Position numbers and translations under genes: made by a program
The notes under the pieces: model-generated
What the model was told of the DNA's origin: nothing
Seen by the model: the letters and a program-made list of their open reading frames with translations, nothing else
Databases searched by the model: none
Assembly: GCF_030408835.1 (NCBI RefSeq)
Contig: NZ_CP047357.1
Coordinates: 186,001 to 250,000, forward strand
Length of the DNA: 64,000 bases
Origin: Corynebacterium freneyi
GTDB lineage: Bacteria; Actinomycetota; Actinomycetes; Mycobacteriales; Mycobacteriaceae
Reading direction: 5' to 3'
In this document: one piece after another, positions 17,236 through 24,988 of the stretch
Layout of the letters: each line of letters begins with the position of its first letter
How positions within the stretch are numbered: the first letter of the stretch is position 1

Positions 17236-18008
17236 CGGGCGGCGGCGCACCCGGCGCGGACCCGGCGAAGGTCCCCGGCATCGAACCCGTCCACCACGCC
17301 ATCGAGGTCACCCCGCCGTGGCTCGCGCCGGTCCTCGGTGACGCCGAAGACCCGGGACTGACGGCGCTGCGCCGTGCGGCGTCGACCGTCGACAAGCCAC
17401 TGAAGAACCCCGACGAATCCGCCGTCCTGGTGCTGCTCGGCGGCGACGCCGTGGCGGAAGATCGGCCCGAAGACGCCCTCGTGGTGCTCACCCACCGCTC
17501 GCCGACGCTGCGACGTCACGCCGGGCAGATGTCCTTCCCCGGCGGGCGCCGCGACCCCGGCGACCGCGACGCCGTGCACACCGCCCTGCGCGAAGCCGAA
17601 GAGGAAACCGGGCTGCGCCCCGACACCGTCACCCCGCTGAAGGTCCTCGACCCCATCGACATCAGTCGCACCGGCTTCGCCGTCCACCCCGTACTCGCCT
17701 ACTGGCACGCCCCCCACGACCTGCGCGCGATCGACCCCAACGAAACCGACGCCGTGCTGCCCGTGCGCATCTCCGACCTCGTCGACCCCGCCAACCGCAT
17801 CCGCGTCGGCTGGGAAAACTGGTCCGGCCCGGCGTTTCGCGTCGGCGACTTCGTCGTCTGGGGATTCACCGGCGGCGTCCTCGACCATATGCTCGACGCC
17901 GCCGGCTGGTCCGTGCCGTGGGATGATGGCACGGTGCTCGATCTGCGCGACACCCTCGCGGAGTCGGCGAACCGGGAGACATTCGGAATGGACGGGACGA
18001 AACGATGA
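17232..18008 (+). CDS. Nudix hydrolase, CoA pyrophosphatase (NudL) type
   Basis: A 258-residue Nudix enzyme. The subfamily-specific sequence HAGQMSFPGGRRDPGDRD runs into the Nudix box end ALREAEEETGL. This UPF0035/NudL pattern marks enzymes that cleave coenzyme A and its derivatives to phosphopantetheine and 3',5'-ADP. The loop LLGGDAVAEDRPEDALVVL before the box is typical of the fold. It lies in the nth-marP operon with 4-base overlaps on both sides. Rv3672c is the positional equivalent. The in vivo substrate is inferred from family only. Confidence 0.9.
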   Translation: MTGGGAPGADPAKVPGIEPVHHAIEVTPPWLAPVLGDAEDPGLTALRRAASTVDKPLKNPDESAVLVLLGGDAVAEDRPEDALVVLTHRSPTLRRHAGQMSFPGGRRDPGDRDAVHTALREAEEETGLRPDTVTPLKVLDPIDISRTGFAVHPVLAYWHAPHDLRAIDPNETDAVLPVRISDLVDPANRIRVGWENWSGPAFRVGDFVVWGFTGGVLDHMLDAAGWSVPWDDGTVLDLRDTLAESANRETFGMDGTKR

Positions 18009-19210
18009 TGGCGGCGATCGACGGTGGACTCACGCTCGATCTGCTGCTCCTGTTCGTGGTGCTCGGCGCCATGGCGCTGGGGTGGCGGCAGGGCGCGCTG
18101 GCGTCGGGGCTGTCCATCATCGGCGTCGTCGCCGGCGGCATCGTCGGCCTGGAACTCGCCCCGGCCGCCATGGACCTGGTGGAGGGCCGTGCCGCCCGCG
18201 TGATCATCGGCGTGGCCACCCTCATCGGCCTCATCGTCGTCGGCCACACCGTCGGCGCGGTGGCCGGACAATCGCTGCGCAACCGCATGCGCTCGCCGAT
18301 GGCCGTGGGCCTGGACTCCGGTTTCGGCGCGGTGGTGCAGGCGGTGGCGACGCTCGTGGTCACCTGGATGGTGGCGTTGCCGCTGGCCACGGTTTTGCCG
18401 GGACAATTCGGCGACGCCATTCGCGGGTCCTCGGTGCTGGCCACCGTCGACGACGTCGCGCCGGATTCGTGGGCGGGGCTGCCGTCGTCGATCGTCCGGC
18501 GCATCGACGACTCCGGCGTCCCCGCGGCCATCGCCCCCTTCGAACCGCGTCCCGCCCACGACGACACTCCCGCCGACCCCGCCGTCGTCGAGCAGGCCGT
18601 CGTCGACGAGGTCCGCCCGTCCGTGGTCCGCGTGCTCGGCGAGGCGCCGCAGTGCCGCCGCCTGCTGCAGGGCACGGGCTTCGTGGTGGCGCCGGACCTG
18701 GTGGTCACCAACGCTCACGTCGTCGCCGGCGTGGACACCGTCCGCCTGGAAACCGTCGCCGGCATGGCCGACGCGCAGGTCGTCCATTTCGACCCGCTCG
18801 ACGACATCGCCATCCTGCGGTCCTGGGACCTGCCGCTCGCACCGCTGCCGTGGGCGGGCGCCGATGCCGAGCCGGGCGATGGGGCAGTGGTCCTCGGTTT
18901 CCCCGAGTCCGGTCCGTTCACCGCGACGGCGGCGCGCGTCGAGGAAAAGCTCGTCATCCGCGGCCCCGACATCTACTCGGCCAGCCGCCATGACCGCGAG
19001 GCGTACATCCTGCGATCCGACGTCCGCCACGGCAACTCGGGCGGCCCGTTGATCACCCCGCAGGGTGAGGTCCTGGGCGTGGTGTTCGGCGCCGGCGTCA
19101 ACGACGACCAGACGGGATACGCCCTCACCGCCGCCGAAACGAAGGCGCACATCGACGCCGCCCGCGACCTCATGGAAGCCGTCGACACCCGGGAGTGCGT
19201 CGCGCAGTAA
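18005..19210 (+). CDS. marP: Membrane serine protease MarP (CvpA + chymotrypsin-like)
   Basis: A 401-residue periplasmic serine protease anchored by a CvpA/colicin-V-like N-terminal domain with four predicted membrane helices (about 10-150). The protease domain begins near residue 200; the triad is visible as His in VVTNAHVVAG, Asp in DPLDDIAILRS and Ser in RHGNSGGPLI. Two cysteines (QCRR and ECVAQ) could form the redox-regulating disulfide known from the M. tuberculosis protein. In mycobacteria MarP is needed for acid and oxidative resistance, cleaving the peptidoglycan hydrolase RipA. The start ATG overlaps the NudL stop. It ends the operon. Confidence 0.93.
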   Translation: MMAAIDGGLTLDLLLLFVVLGAMALGWRQGALASGLSIIGVVAGGIVGLELAPAAMDLVEGRAARVIIGVATLIGLIVVGHTVGAVAGQSLRNRMRSPMAVGLDSGFGAVVQAVATLVVTWMVALPLATVLPGQFGDAIRGSSVLATVDDVAPDSWAGLPSSIVRRIDDSGVPAAIAPFEPRPAHDDTPADPAVVEQAVVDEVRPSVVRVLGEAPQCRRLLQGTGFVVAPDLVVTNAHVVAGVDTVRLETVAGMADAQVVHFDPLDDIAILRSWDLPLAPLPWAGADAEPGDGAVVLGFPESGPFTATAARVEEKLVIRGPDIYSASRHDREAYILRSDVRHGNSGGPLITPQGEVLGVVFGAGVNDDQTGYALTAAETKAHIDAARDLMEAVDTRECVAQ

Positions 19211-19310
19211 TCGACGCGCTGGCGACCGTGCGGCAGTGGTCGCGTGGAGGTCGCATAGTGGCCGGTGCGCGATGGACGTCGCGAGATACCCGTCGCGCGG
19301 TGGCGCCGGG

Positions 19311-20267
19311 TCAGACCGGTTCCGGATGCTCCCGGCGCACGGCGTCGGCGATGACGTCGGCGACGGCGTCGGGGGCCTCCAGCGCGGGGAAGTGCCCCAC
19401 GCCGGGCAGGGAGATCACGTCGACCGACCGTGAACCGGACAGTGCGCGTTCGGAGACCAGCGGATCATCCGCGCCGACGACGATCCACGTCGGCGGCATC
19501 GTCGCCTGCGACAGGATCCGCATCCAGCGGCGCCACGACGCGCCCGTCGGCTGGGCAAGCCATTCCAGGTGCCGCAGCGCCGGGGACAGCGCACCCGCCC
19601 GCAACGACCGTTCCATCAACTGCGCCGACTCGACGCCTTCCGGAGTCTCCCGGAAACCGGGGCCGGACAGCTTCATGGCGTCGGCGACGATGTTCGACGC
19701 CGCGCGGCCACCCCGACGGCCCAGACGCCCCAGCACCGTCGCGTATCTTCCGAACGACCACGACGTGCGCAGCGGCGTCGAAAACGGGCGGCGCAGCGCC
19801 TCCCGCCGCCACTCGTCCGGATGCGGCATGCCGCACGCGACGACGCCGGCGACGAGCGACGGCTTGCGGGCGGCCAGCGTCCACGCCACCAACGCCCCGT
19901 AGCCCTGACCCACCACGATGGCCCGCGAATGACCCAGCGCGCGGATCAGCCCCGCCGCATCATCGGCGGCCGCGTTCGGGCGGTACCCCGACGGCGTGCG
20001 ATCCGACGTGCCGTACCCGCGCAGGGACACCGCCACCGCATGCACCGGCTGCCCCGACAGCAACGGCAGCACCCGTCGCCAATCGAACCACCCGCCCGTG
20101 GCGGAATGGATGAAAAGAACCAGCGGCGACGACGAAGCCCCGCACTCCGCGACATGCAGTCGCTGGCCGCGGACGTGGACCATGCGGTGGGTCCACGGTC
20201 CGTCCAGCAACACATCTTCGCGATGCGGGGCGGGGGCGCCGGCGCCGCCGGGAAATTCGCCGCTCAC
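19311..20267 (-). CDS. Alpha/beta hydrolase-fold protein lacking the catalytic nucleophile
   Basis: The 318-residue protein has an alpha/beta-hydrolase layout: oxyanion region FIHSATGGWFDWRRVLP, nucleophile elbow, acid in VVGADDPLVSE and histidine in LPGVGHFPALEAPD. At the elbow, where an epoxide hydrolase or esterase has G-x-(D/S)-x-G, this protein reads VVGQGYGALVAW, with glycine in place of the nucleophile. It therefore looks catalytically inactive by the usual mechanism, or uses another residue. The position next to marP is that of EphE (Rv3670). It may be co-transcribed with the upstream membrane protein (gap 76 bases). Confidence 0.82.
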   Translation of the reverse strand: MSGEFPGGAGAPAPHREDVLLDGPWTHRMVHVRGQRLHVAECGASSSPLVLFIHSATGGWFDWRRVLPLLSGQPVHAVAVSLRGYGTSDRTPSGYRPNAAADDAAGLIRALGHSRAIVVGQGYGALVAWTLAARKPSLVAGVVACGMPHPDEWRREALRRPFSTPLRTSWSFGRYATVLGRLGRRGGRAASNIVADAMKLSGPGFRETPEGVESAQLMERSLRAGALSPALRHLEWLAQPTGASWRRWMRILSQATMPPTWIVVGADDPLVSERALSGSRSVDVISLPGVGHFPALEAPDAVADVIADAVRREHPEPV

Positions 20268-20343
20268 CGAGCCGTTCCTCCCGTCGAAGCCGAAGACCGC
20301 GGTCGGCGCGTCGAGCGTCCGCCGCGGTCGGTGTGGCGTGAAT

Positions 20344-20865
20344 TTAGGTGTACAGGCCGCCGGACGCCGAGTGCGACGGGGCGGTGCGGGACTGGCCCGA
20401 GGACGGGATGACCGACTTGAGGTCCTGCACCGACTCGATGGTCTTCTCCGGCTTGCCGACCTTCTTCACCTTCTGCAGGCCCAGGAAGGCCGCGACGCCG
20501 GCGATGACCAGCATCAGGATGAAGACGATGAGGAACGCCGACCAGCGCGGCAGCCACTCGGCGATGAGCTCGGCCAGGAAGAAGAACAGGAAGAACGAGG
20601 AGTACAGGGCCACGACGCCCGCCACCGCGAAGAAACCGGCGCCGACGCCGGCCTTCTTCGCCTCACCGGCGAGCTCGGCCTTGGCCAGCTCGACCTCGGC
20701 GCGAACCAGCGACGACACCTGCGCCGACGCCGACTGCACCAGCGTGCCGATGCTGGCCTCGCCCGGGGCGTGGGTGTCCACGTCGCTCAGCGGCACGGCC
20801 GTCACGCGCGGCGGCACGCCCGTGCTGCCGTCCGTGAAAAGGCCCTTGTTGTTGTCGCTGCTCAC
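20344..20865 (-). CDS. Holin-X/phage-holin-superfamily-III-like membrane protein
   Basis: A 173-residue protein with a cytoplasmic amphipathic helix (VQSASAQVSSLVRAEVELAK) followed by two membrane helices (VGAGFFAVAGVVALYSSFFL and WSAFLIVFILMLVIAGVAAF) and a short Lys/Ser tail. This is the DUF1469/actinobacterial holin-X pattern, as in Rv3669. Despite the name, these are chromosomal membrane proteins of unknown role, not phage lysis genes. The GTG at 20865 has a strong AGGAGG 6 bases upstream, which settles the start against the longer ORF. Confidence 0.87.
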   Translation of the reverse strand: MSSDNNKGLFTDGSTGVPPRVTAVPLSDVDTHAPGEASIGTLVQSASAQVSSLVRAEVELAKAELAGEAKKAGVGAGFFAVAGVVALYSSFFLFFFLAELIAEWLPRWSAFLIVFILMLVIAGVAAFLGLQKVKKVGKPEKTIESVQDLKSVIPSSGQSRTAPSHSASGGLYT

Positions 20866-21118
20866 GTGCGTCCTCCTGCGTAAATCGATGCGGTACTCGG
20901 TGGGTCGAAGCTGTTGGAATCCCGGCGGCGCACCCTTCGGGCATGTGCCGGAAAACCCGTCCCGCCATTGACAGCGGCGCAACTCTCCCGGCAATACTAC
21001 CCATTCCCGCTGGGCTCGCGCGGCCGGTCGGCGATTTCACCGTGATTCACCCCGAAGTCGAGGTTCGAATCCGGGCCTTTCGACGACCCCGCCGGGCCCC
21101 GCCCCTACTGTTGTGGGC

Positions 21119-21919
21119 ATGACCGACGGAACCACCCGCCCCGACCCGCTCGCCCCCCTCATGGAATTGGAGGGGGTCGCCGAGGCTTCCCGCCGCGCCG
21201 CCGAGGCGGTGTCGGGCGTCCATCGCCACCGGGCGAACCTGCGCAAATGGACGGTCACCGGCGCGGAGTCGGTGCTGCGCGGGGCCCGTGCCTCGGCGTG
21301 GCTGGAAGGCGGCGAGCCCGCCCTGCCGGCGGAGGGGGACGTCACCGATCCGATCCTGGCCGCCGCCCTGCGCGCCGCCGATCCCATCGCCCCCGAGGCG
21401 ATCGAGGAGACCGTCCGCGTGTGGCGGCGCGCCCCGATCCAGGTGTTGGCGCGGTTTGCGCTCATCGCGTCGCCGACCGGCCCGGAGTTGTCCGACGCCC
21501 CCACCGACGCCCGCTCGTCCGAGGCCGGCCGCCCCGTCGGCGACGACAAGTTGTCGGCGGCGATGAAGGAGCAGCGTCTGCACCTGCTCGGCGACCTGGT
21601 CTCCGGCGGGACGTCGGTGCCGGACCCGGTGCTGTCCGCCGTGGTCCACGGCGAAATCCTGACCATGCGCCCCTTCGCCGCCAACAACGGGATCGTGGCG
21701 CGCGCGGCATCGCGCTTGACGACGATCGCCGGCGGCTCCGACCCCCGCGGCCTGGGTGTTCCGGAAGTCCACTGGACCCGCCATCGCGACGAGTACCGCG
21801 AGGCCGCCGACGCCTTCGCCTCGGGCACCCCGGAAGGCGTGCGCCGGTGGATCCTGCTGCACCTGGCCGGTCTGGAGGCCGGAGCCGCCGAAGCCCGCGG
21901 CATCGCCGACGCCGTCTAA
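21119..21919 (+). CDS. Degenerate Fic-like protein
   Basis: A 266-residue, largely helical protein. In its centre, VVHGEILTMRPFAANNGIVA sits where Fic proteins have a helix followed by HPFx(D/E)GNGRxxR. The Phe, an Asn-Gly pair and a late Arg remain, but the catalytic His is Arg, the metal-binding acid is Ala and the first Gly of GNG is Asn. If it is a Fic relative, it cannot transfer AMP by the known chemistry. The closing region has WILLHLAGLEAGAAEARG. The ATG at 21119 is preferred over a GTG two codons earlier. It lies alone, convergent with the HAD phosphatase; role unknown. Confidence 0.7.
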   Translation: MTDGTTRPDPLAPLMELEGVAEASRRAAEAVSGVHRHRANLRKWTVTGAESVLRGARASAWLEGGEPALPAEGDVTDPILAAALRAADPIAPEAIEETVRVWRRAPIQVLARFALIASPTGPELSDAPTDARSSEAGRPVGDDKLSAAMKEQRLHLLGDLVSGGTSVPDPVLSAVVHGEILTMRPFAANNGIVARAASRLTTIAGGSDPRGLGVPEVHWTRHRDEYREAADAFASGTPEGVRRWILLHLAGLEAGAAEARGIADAV

Positions 21920-21947
21920 ACCGAACGGCCGCACCCGGGCGTTCCGG

Positions 21948-22784
21948 CTAGGCGGCGCCCCCGCCTCGTCGTGAAGCAATGATGCCCGCCACCAGCGCCG
22001 CCGCACCCGCCGCCACCGCGGCGATGCCCGTCACGCGCGGACCCGTGCGACGGAACAGGGGCACCGGGCTGCGGAAAATGCGGATCGGCCACTCGCGCTC
22101 CTCCGCGATCTTGCGCAACGCCTTGTCCGGATTGACCGCCACCGGATGCCCGACGACGGACAGCATCGGCTCATCCGTGCCCGAATCCGAATAGGCGTAG
22201 CACCGCGACAGGTCGTAGCCGCGTTCGGCGGCGATGCGGCGCAACTCCGTGGCCTTGTTGCCGCCGCGGCAGAAAAACGGCACCTCGCCCGTGTACACGC
22301 CGTCGACGACCTCCAGCCGCGTGGCCACGGTCTCGCGCACGCCCAGCTCCGCGGCGATCGGTTCGACCAGCTCCGCCGCCGACGCCGACACCACGTACAC
22401 GTCGTGCCCCAACGCCCGGTGATGCCGGATCAGCTCGATGGCCTCCTTGTACACGTACGGCGAAATCACCTGGTGCAGCGACTCTTCGGCGATGCGGCGG
22501 ACATGATCGGCGCGCCAGCCCGTCACCATCGCCGACAGCTGATCGCGGGCGGCCTCCATCTGGTCGTGGTCGTGGCCGCCCGAGATGTACATCGCCTGGC
22601 CCAGGGCCATCTGCATCATACCGGAGGCCGTGATCAGCCCGGATTCCATGAACTGCCGGCCGAACGCGTAGGCCGAGCTGCGGGCGATGATCGTCTTGTC
22701 CAGGTCGAAGAAGGCGGCCACCGTCGTCGCGGGACGGGGCGCGGCCGTGTGGCGCGGATCTTCGACGGTCACGGTTTCGAGCAT
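21948..22784 (-). CDS. HAD-superfamily IB phosphatase (SerB-like) with C-terminal membrane helix
   Basis: A 278-residue phosphatase of HAD subfamily IB. Motif I is VAAFFDLDKTIIA, motif II VVSASAAELV, the lysine and motif III GNKATELRRIA and YAYSDSGTDEPML. The C-terminus ends in a hydrophobic helix (GIAAVAAGAAALVAGIIA) and basic residues, suggesting a membrane anchor. Such proteins are annotated SerB-like, but several corynebacterial and mycobacterial members act on lipid or sugar phosphates. It matches Rv3661, which like this gene lies beside the 6C/B11 RNA. The ATG at 22784 is chosen because the longer ORF upstream runs through the RNA gene. Confidence 0.88.
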   Translation of the reverse strand: MLETVTVEDPRHTAAPRPATTVAAFFDLDKTIIARSSAYAFGRQFMESGLITASGMMQMALGQAMYISGGHDHDQMEAARDQLSAMVTGWRADHVRRIAEESLHQVISPYVYKEAIELIRHHRALGHDVYVVSASAAELVEPIAAELGVRETVATRLEVVDGVYTGEVPFFCRGGNKATELRRIAAERGYDLSRCYAYSDSGTDEPMLSVVGHPVAVNPDKALRKIAEEREWPIRIFRSPVPLFRRTGPRVTGIAAVAAGAAALVAGIIASRRGGGAA

Positions 22785-22907
22785 AGCCACGTGACGAAAA
22801 CGTCGTGAGCGTCCTCCGGAAGGCGTCGTGGAGCATCGTGCTCCGGTGCTGGTGCGGGCGGCGATTCGCCGCCGAAACCCGTGCGCGGGGACCATTCTCC
22901 GTTCGGG

Positions 22908-22936
22908 TTGGCAGCCTTCTGGTGTTGTGTCATACT
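22908..22936 (+). promoter_or_regulatory. Promoter of the 6C RNA
   Basis: TTGGCA (22908-22913) and CATACT (22931-22936) are spaced by 17 bases, close to the housekeeping sigma consensus. Transcription would start near 22943, just before the 6C structure. Confidence 0.7.
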
Positions 22937-22942
22937 TGTCCT

Positions 22943-23045
22943 GGCTGGCCCCGATATACAGTGCGGCCGCCCCCGGCTCACCCCCCCGAAGCCGGGTTAG
23001 ACGCCCCGCGCCATCCCCCCCCCGGCGCGGGGCGTCGCTATTTCC
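22943..23045 (+). ncRNA. 6C small RNA
   Basis: Two adjacent hairpins each carry a long run of cytosines in the loop, the defining mark of the actinobacterial 6C RNA. Hairpin 1 pairs CCCGGCT (22972-22978) with AGCCGGG (22990-22996) around a loop with seven C. Hairpin 2 pairs GACGCCCCGCGCC (23000-23012) with GGCGCGGGGCGTC (23024-23036) around a loop with nine C, and doubles as terminator. 6C/B11 RNA influences cell division, DNA-damage response and other genes by base pairing through its C-rich loops. The position between the Rv3661-like phosphatase and ssd matches B11 of M. tuberculosis. The 5' and 3' ends are estimates. Confidence 0.87.
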
Positions 23046-23102
23046 GCAGGTGCCCCGTCGGCCGGGACTACGCGAATCCCGCATGCGCCCCGGCGTCCGG
23101 GA

Positions 23103-23651
23103 CTAGGCGAAGTATTCCTGCACGTACCCGCGGGACGCGAGGCCGATCGCCTCGAAATGGCGCGCGAGTTCAACTTCCCCCTCGAAGAAGTCGATGCCCT
23201 CCTCGGGTTCCTCGTCGGCGGCCCGGGCGGCCGCCAGTTCGTCGAGGGCCGTCTGCAGTGCGTGGCTCTGCCATACCGAGACGCCGATGCCCGCGTACAC
23301 GTAACTGGCGGGGGCCTCGTCCTCGTTGACATCGGCGTCACCATTGACCTCGCGCAGGTGGCGGGCGCATTCGATGGCGTCGAGTCGGGCGAGGTCGACG
23401 CCGCCGAGCTCGATGGCGGCACCGGGTTCGTCGGCGGCGAGTTCGATGAATTCCACTCCGCCGTCGCCGATGGAGACATGGACGAACGGTTCATCGAAGG
23501 TGATCCGCGATGAGCCGGGGGTCCGGGTGAAGTCCGGGCCCAGCACCGCGGCGACGGCATCGAGATCGTCGCCGAAGCGCACCATGCCGGTACCGGACGG
23601 GGTGGGGAACTCGACGCCTTCGAACGGGTGCAGAACGATCGTTTTCGCCAT
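23103..23651 (-). CDS. Uncharacterised acidic protein
   Basis: I do not recognise this 182-residue protein. It is strongly acidic, has no membrane segment or signal peptide, and is mixed alpha/beta: MAKTIVLHPFEGVEFPTPSG at the start, then FGDDLDAVAAVLGPDF, FVHVSIGDGGVEFIEL and GVDLARLDAIECARHLRE. The C-terminal third has FEGEVELARHFEAIGLASRG. The alternating pattern of an 'is the value below a threshold' domain followed by a DG-VEFIEL strand resembles small immunity- or SUKH-like folds, but this is only impression. It sits between the 6C RNA and the Tad operon. The ATG at 23651 is used; the upstream in-frame extension has no ribosome binding site. Confidence 0.72.
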   Translation of the reverse strand: MAKTIVLHPFEGVEFPTPSGTGMVRFGDDLDAVAAVLGPDFTRTPGSSRITFDEPFVHVSIGDGGVEFIELAADEPGAAIELGGVDLARLDAIECARHLREVNGDADVNEDEAPASYVYAGIGVSVWQSHALQTALDELAAARAADEEPEEGIDFFEGEVELARHFEAIGLASRGYVQEYFA

Positions 23652-23821
23652 GATGGGTCTCCCTATTTGGAAATGTGGTTTTGCTTGCTCGTCGACCCTA
23701 TCGACCGCGGTGACGCCCGGCGACCCGAGGTTTTCCACAGGACGCGATTCATCCACAATCCGGGCTTTTCGACGGCCCTTCCGCAGTGCTGCAGCCGGCG
23801 TGCCCGGGCATGGTTCGGGGC

Positions 23822-24988
23822 ATGGACGAGCAGACGACCGGTCCCGCCGGGCCGGAGGACGTGATCATCGCCGTCGGGGATCCCGAACTGGAGCAGGAGG
23901 CGGCGACGATCATCGCGGCGACCGGGCGGCGGGCGGTGCGAGTGGATGCGCCCGACCCCAGTGACGCGGCGTGGCGGCGGTGCGCGGCGATCCTCGTCGA
24001 TGAGGGACGGGCGGTGGGGGTGCTCGACGTGGCGGAGGCGGGCGACGGCGCCCGGGTGGCCAGGGAGGGGCTGTACCTGCTGCATTCCGACGACGCCGAT
24101 CCGCCCGATGAGGTGGCGCGGCGCCTGGGGTGCGGCGGCCCCGTGGCGTTGCCGTCGTGCGGCGTGGAGTTGGTGGGGTGGATCGGACGGCCGGGAGTGG
24201 TCGGGGCCGGTCGCGTGATCGCCTGCGTGCCGGCGGTAGGGGGAGCGGGGGCGTCGACGGCCGCGGCGGTGCTGGCGATGGCGGCGTCGCGGACGTCGGA
24301 TGCCCTGCTCGTCGACGCCGACGAGTTTTCCGGAGGCGCGGACCTGCTGCTCGGGGCGGAAGCGGAACCCGGCGTGCGGTGGCCGGACGTCCGCGCCGAG
24401 GCGGGGGCGCTGGACGCCGGGGCCCTGTTCGGGGCGGTGCCGAGCGCACGCGTGCGCGGTGCGCTCGGCCGCGCCGGCGCCGGGTTCCTGCATGACGACG
24501 ACGGCCCGGGCATCCTCACCGGCCCCCGTTCCCGCGCCGACGACGGGTGGTCGATCACCCCGCGTGCGGTGTCCGCCGTCGTCGATGCGGTGGTCGGATC
24601 CGGTGGTACCGCGGTCGTCGATCTGCCCGGTGCGGGCGCGATCGCCGAGGTCGTCGCACCCCGCGCCGACGTGTTGGCCGTCATCGTCCCCGCCACGGTG
24701 CGCGGGTTGGCCGCCGCCGCACGCCACGCCGCCGTGCTCCGGGGCATGGGCGGCGATCCCGTGGCCGTCGTCCGGTGGCCCGCACCGGGCGGGGTGACCA
24801 TCGATGACGTGTGCTTCGCCACGGGCCTCGACGTCATCGCGGAGATGCCCCACCTCCGCGCCGTGCCCCGGGAAATCGAGGTGGAAGGGTTGGGGCGGAG
24901 CGTCGTCAAGCTCATGCGGTCCCTGGCCCCCGTCCTCGACGCCGCCGACGGCGCCCGCGCCGGGGACCCGGGCCGGGGATTGCGGTGA
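23822..24988 (+). CDS. ssd: Septum-site-determining protein Ssd / CpaE-like ATPase
   Basis: A 388-residue MinD/CpaE-family protein leading the Tad locus, equivalent to Rv3660c (Ssd). An N-terminal receiver-like domain (about 1-125) is followed by a ParA-like domain. Its P-loop is VIACVPAVGGAGASTAAAV: the glycine-rich loop is present but both signature lysines are missing (GGAGAST instead of GKGGVGKT). The segment DALLVDADEFSGGADLLLG corresponds to switch I. In Tad systems CpaE/TadZ localises the pilus machine at the pole; overexpressed Ssd of M. tuberculosis blocks septation. The start at 23822 follows a vertebral GGGGC spacer without clear SD. Its stop overlaps the tadA GTG. Confidence 0.87.
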   Translation: MDEQTTGPAGPEDVIIAVGDPELEQEAATIIAATGRRAVRVDAPDPSDAAWRRCAAILVDEGRAVGVLDVAEAGDGARVAREGLYLLHSDDADPPDEVARRLGCGGPVALPSCGVELVGWIGRPGVVGAGRVIACVPAVGGAGASTAAAVLAMAASRTSDALLVDADEFSGGADLLLGAEAEPGVRWPDVRAEAGALDAGALFGAVPSARVRGALGRAGAGFLHDDDGPGILTGPRSRADDGWSITPRAVSAVVDAVVGSGGTAVVDLPGAGAIAEVVAPRADVLAVIVPATVRGLAAAARHAAVLRGMGGDPVAVVRWPAPGGVTIDDVCFATGLDVIAEMPHLRAVPREIEVEGLGRSVVKLMRSLAPVLDAADGARAGDPGRGLR

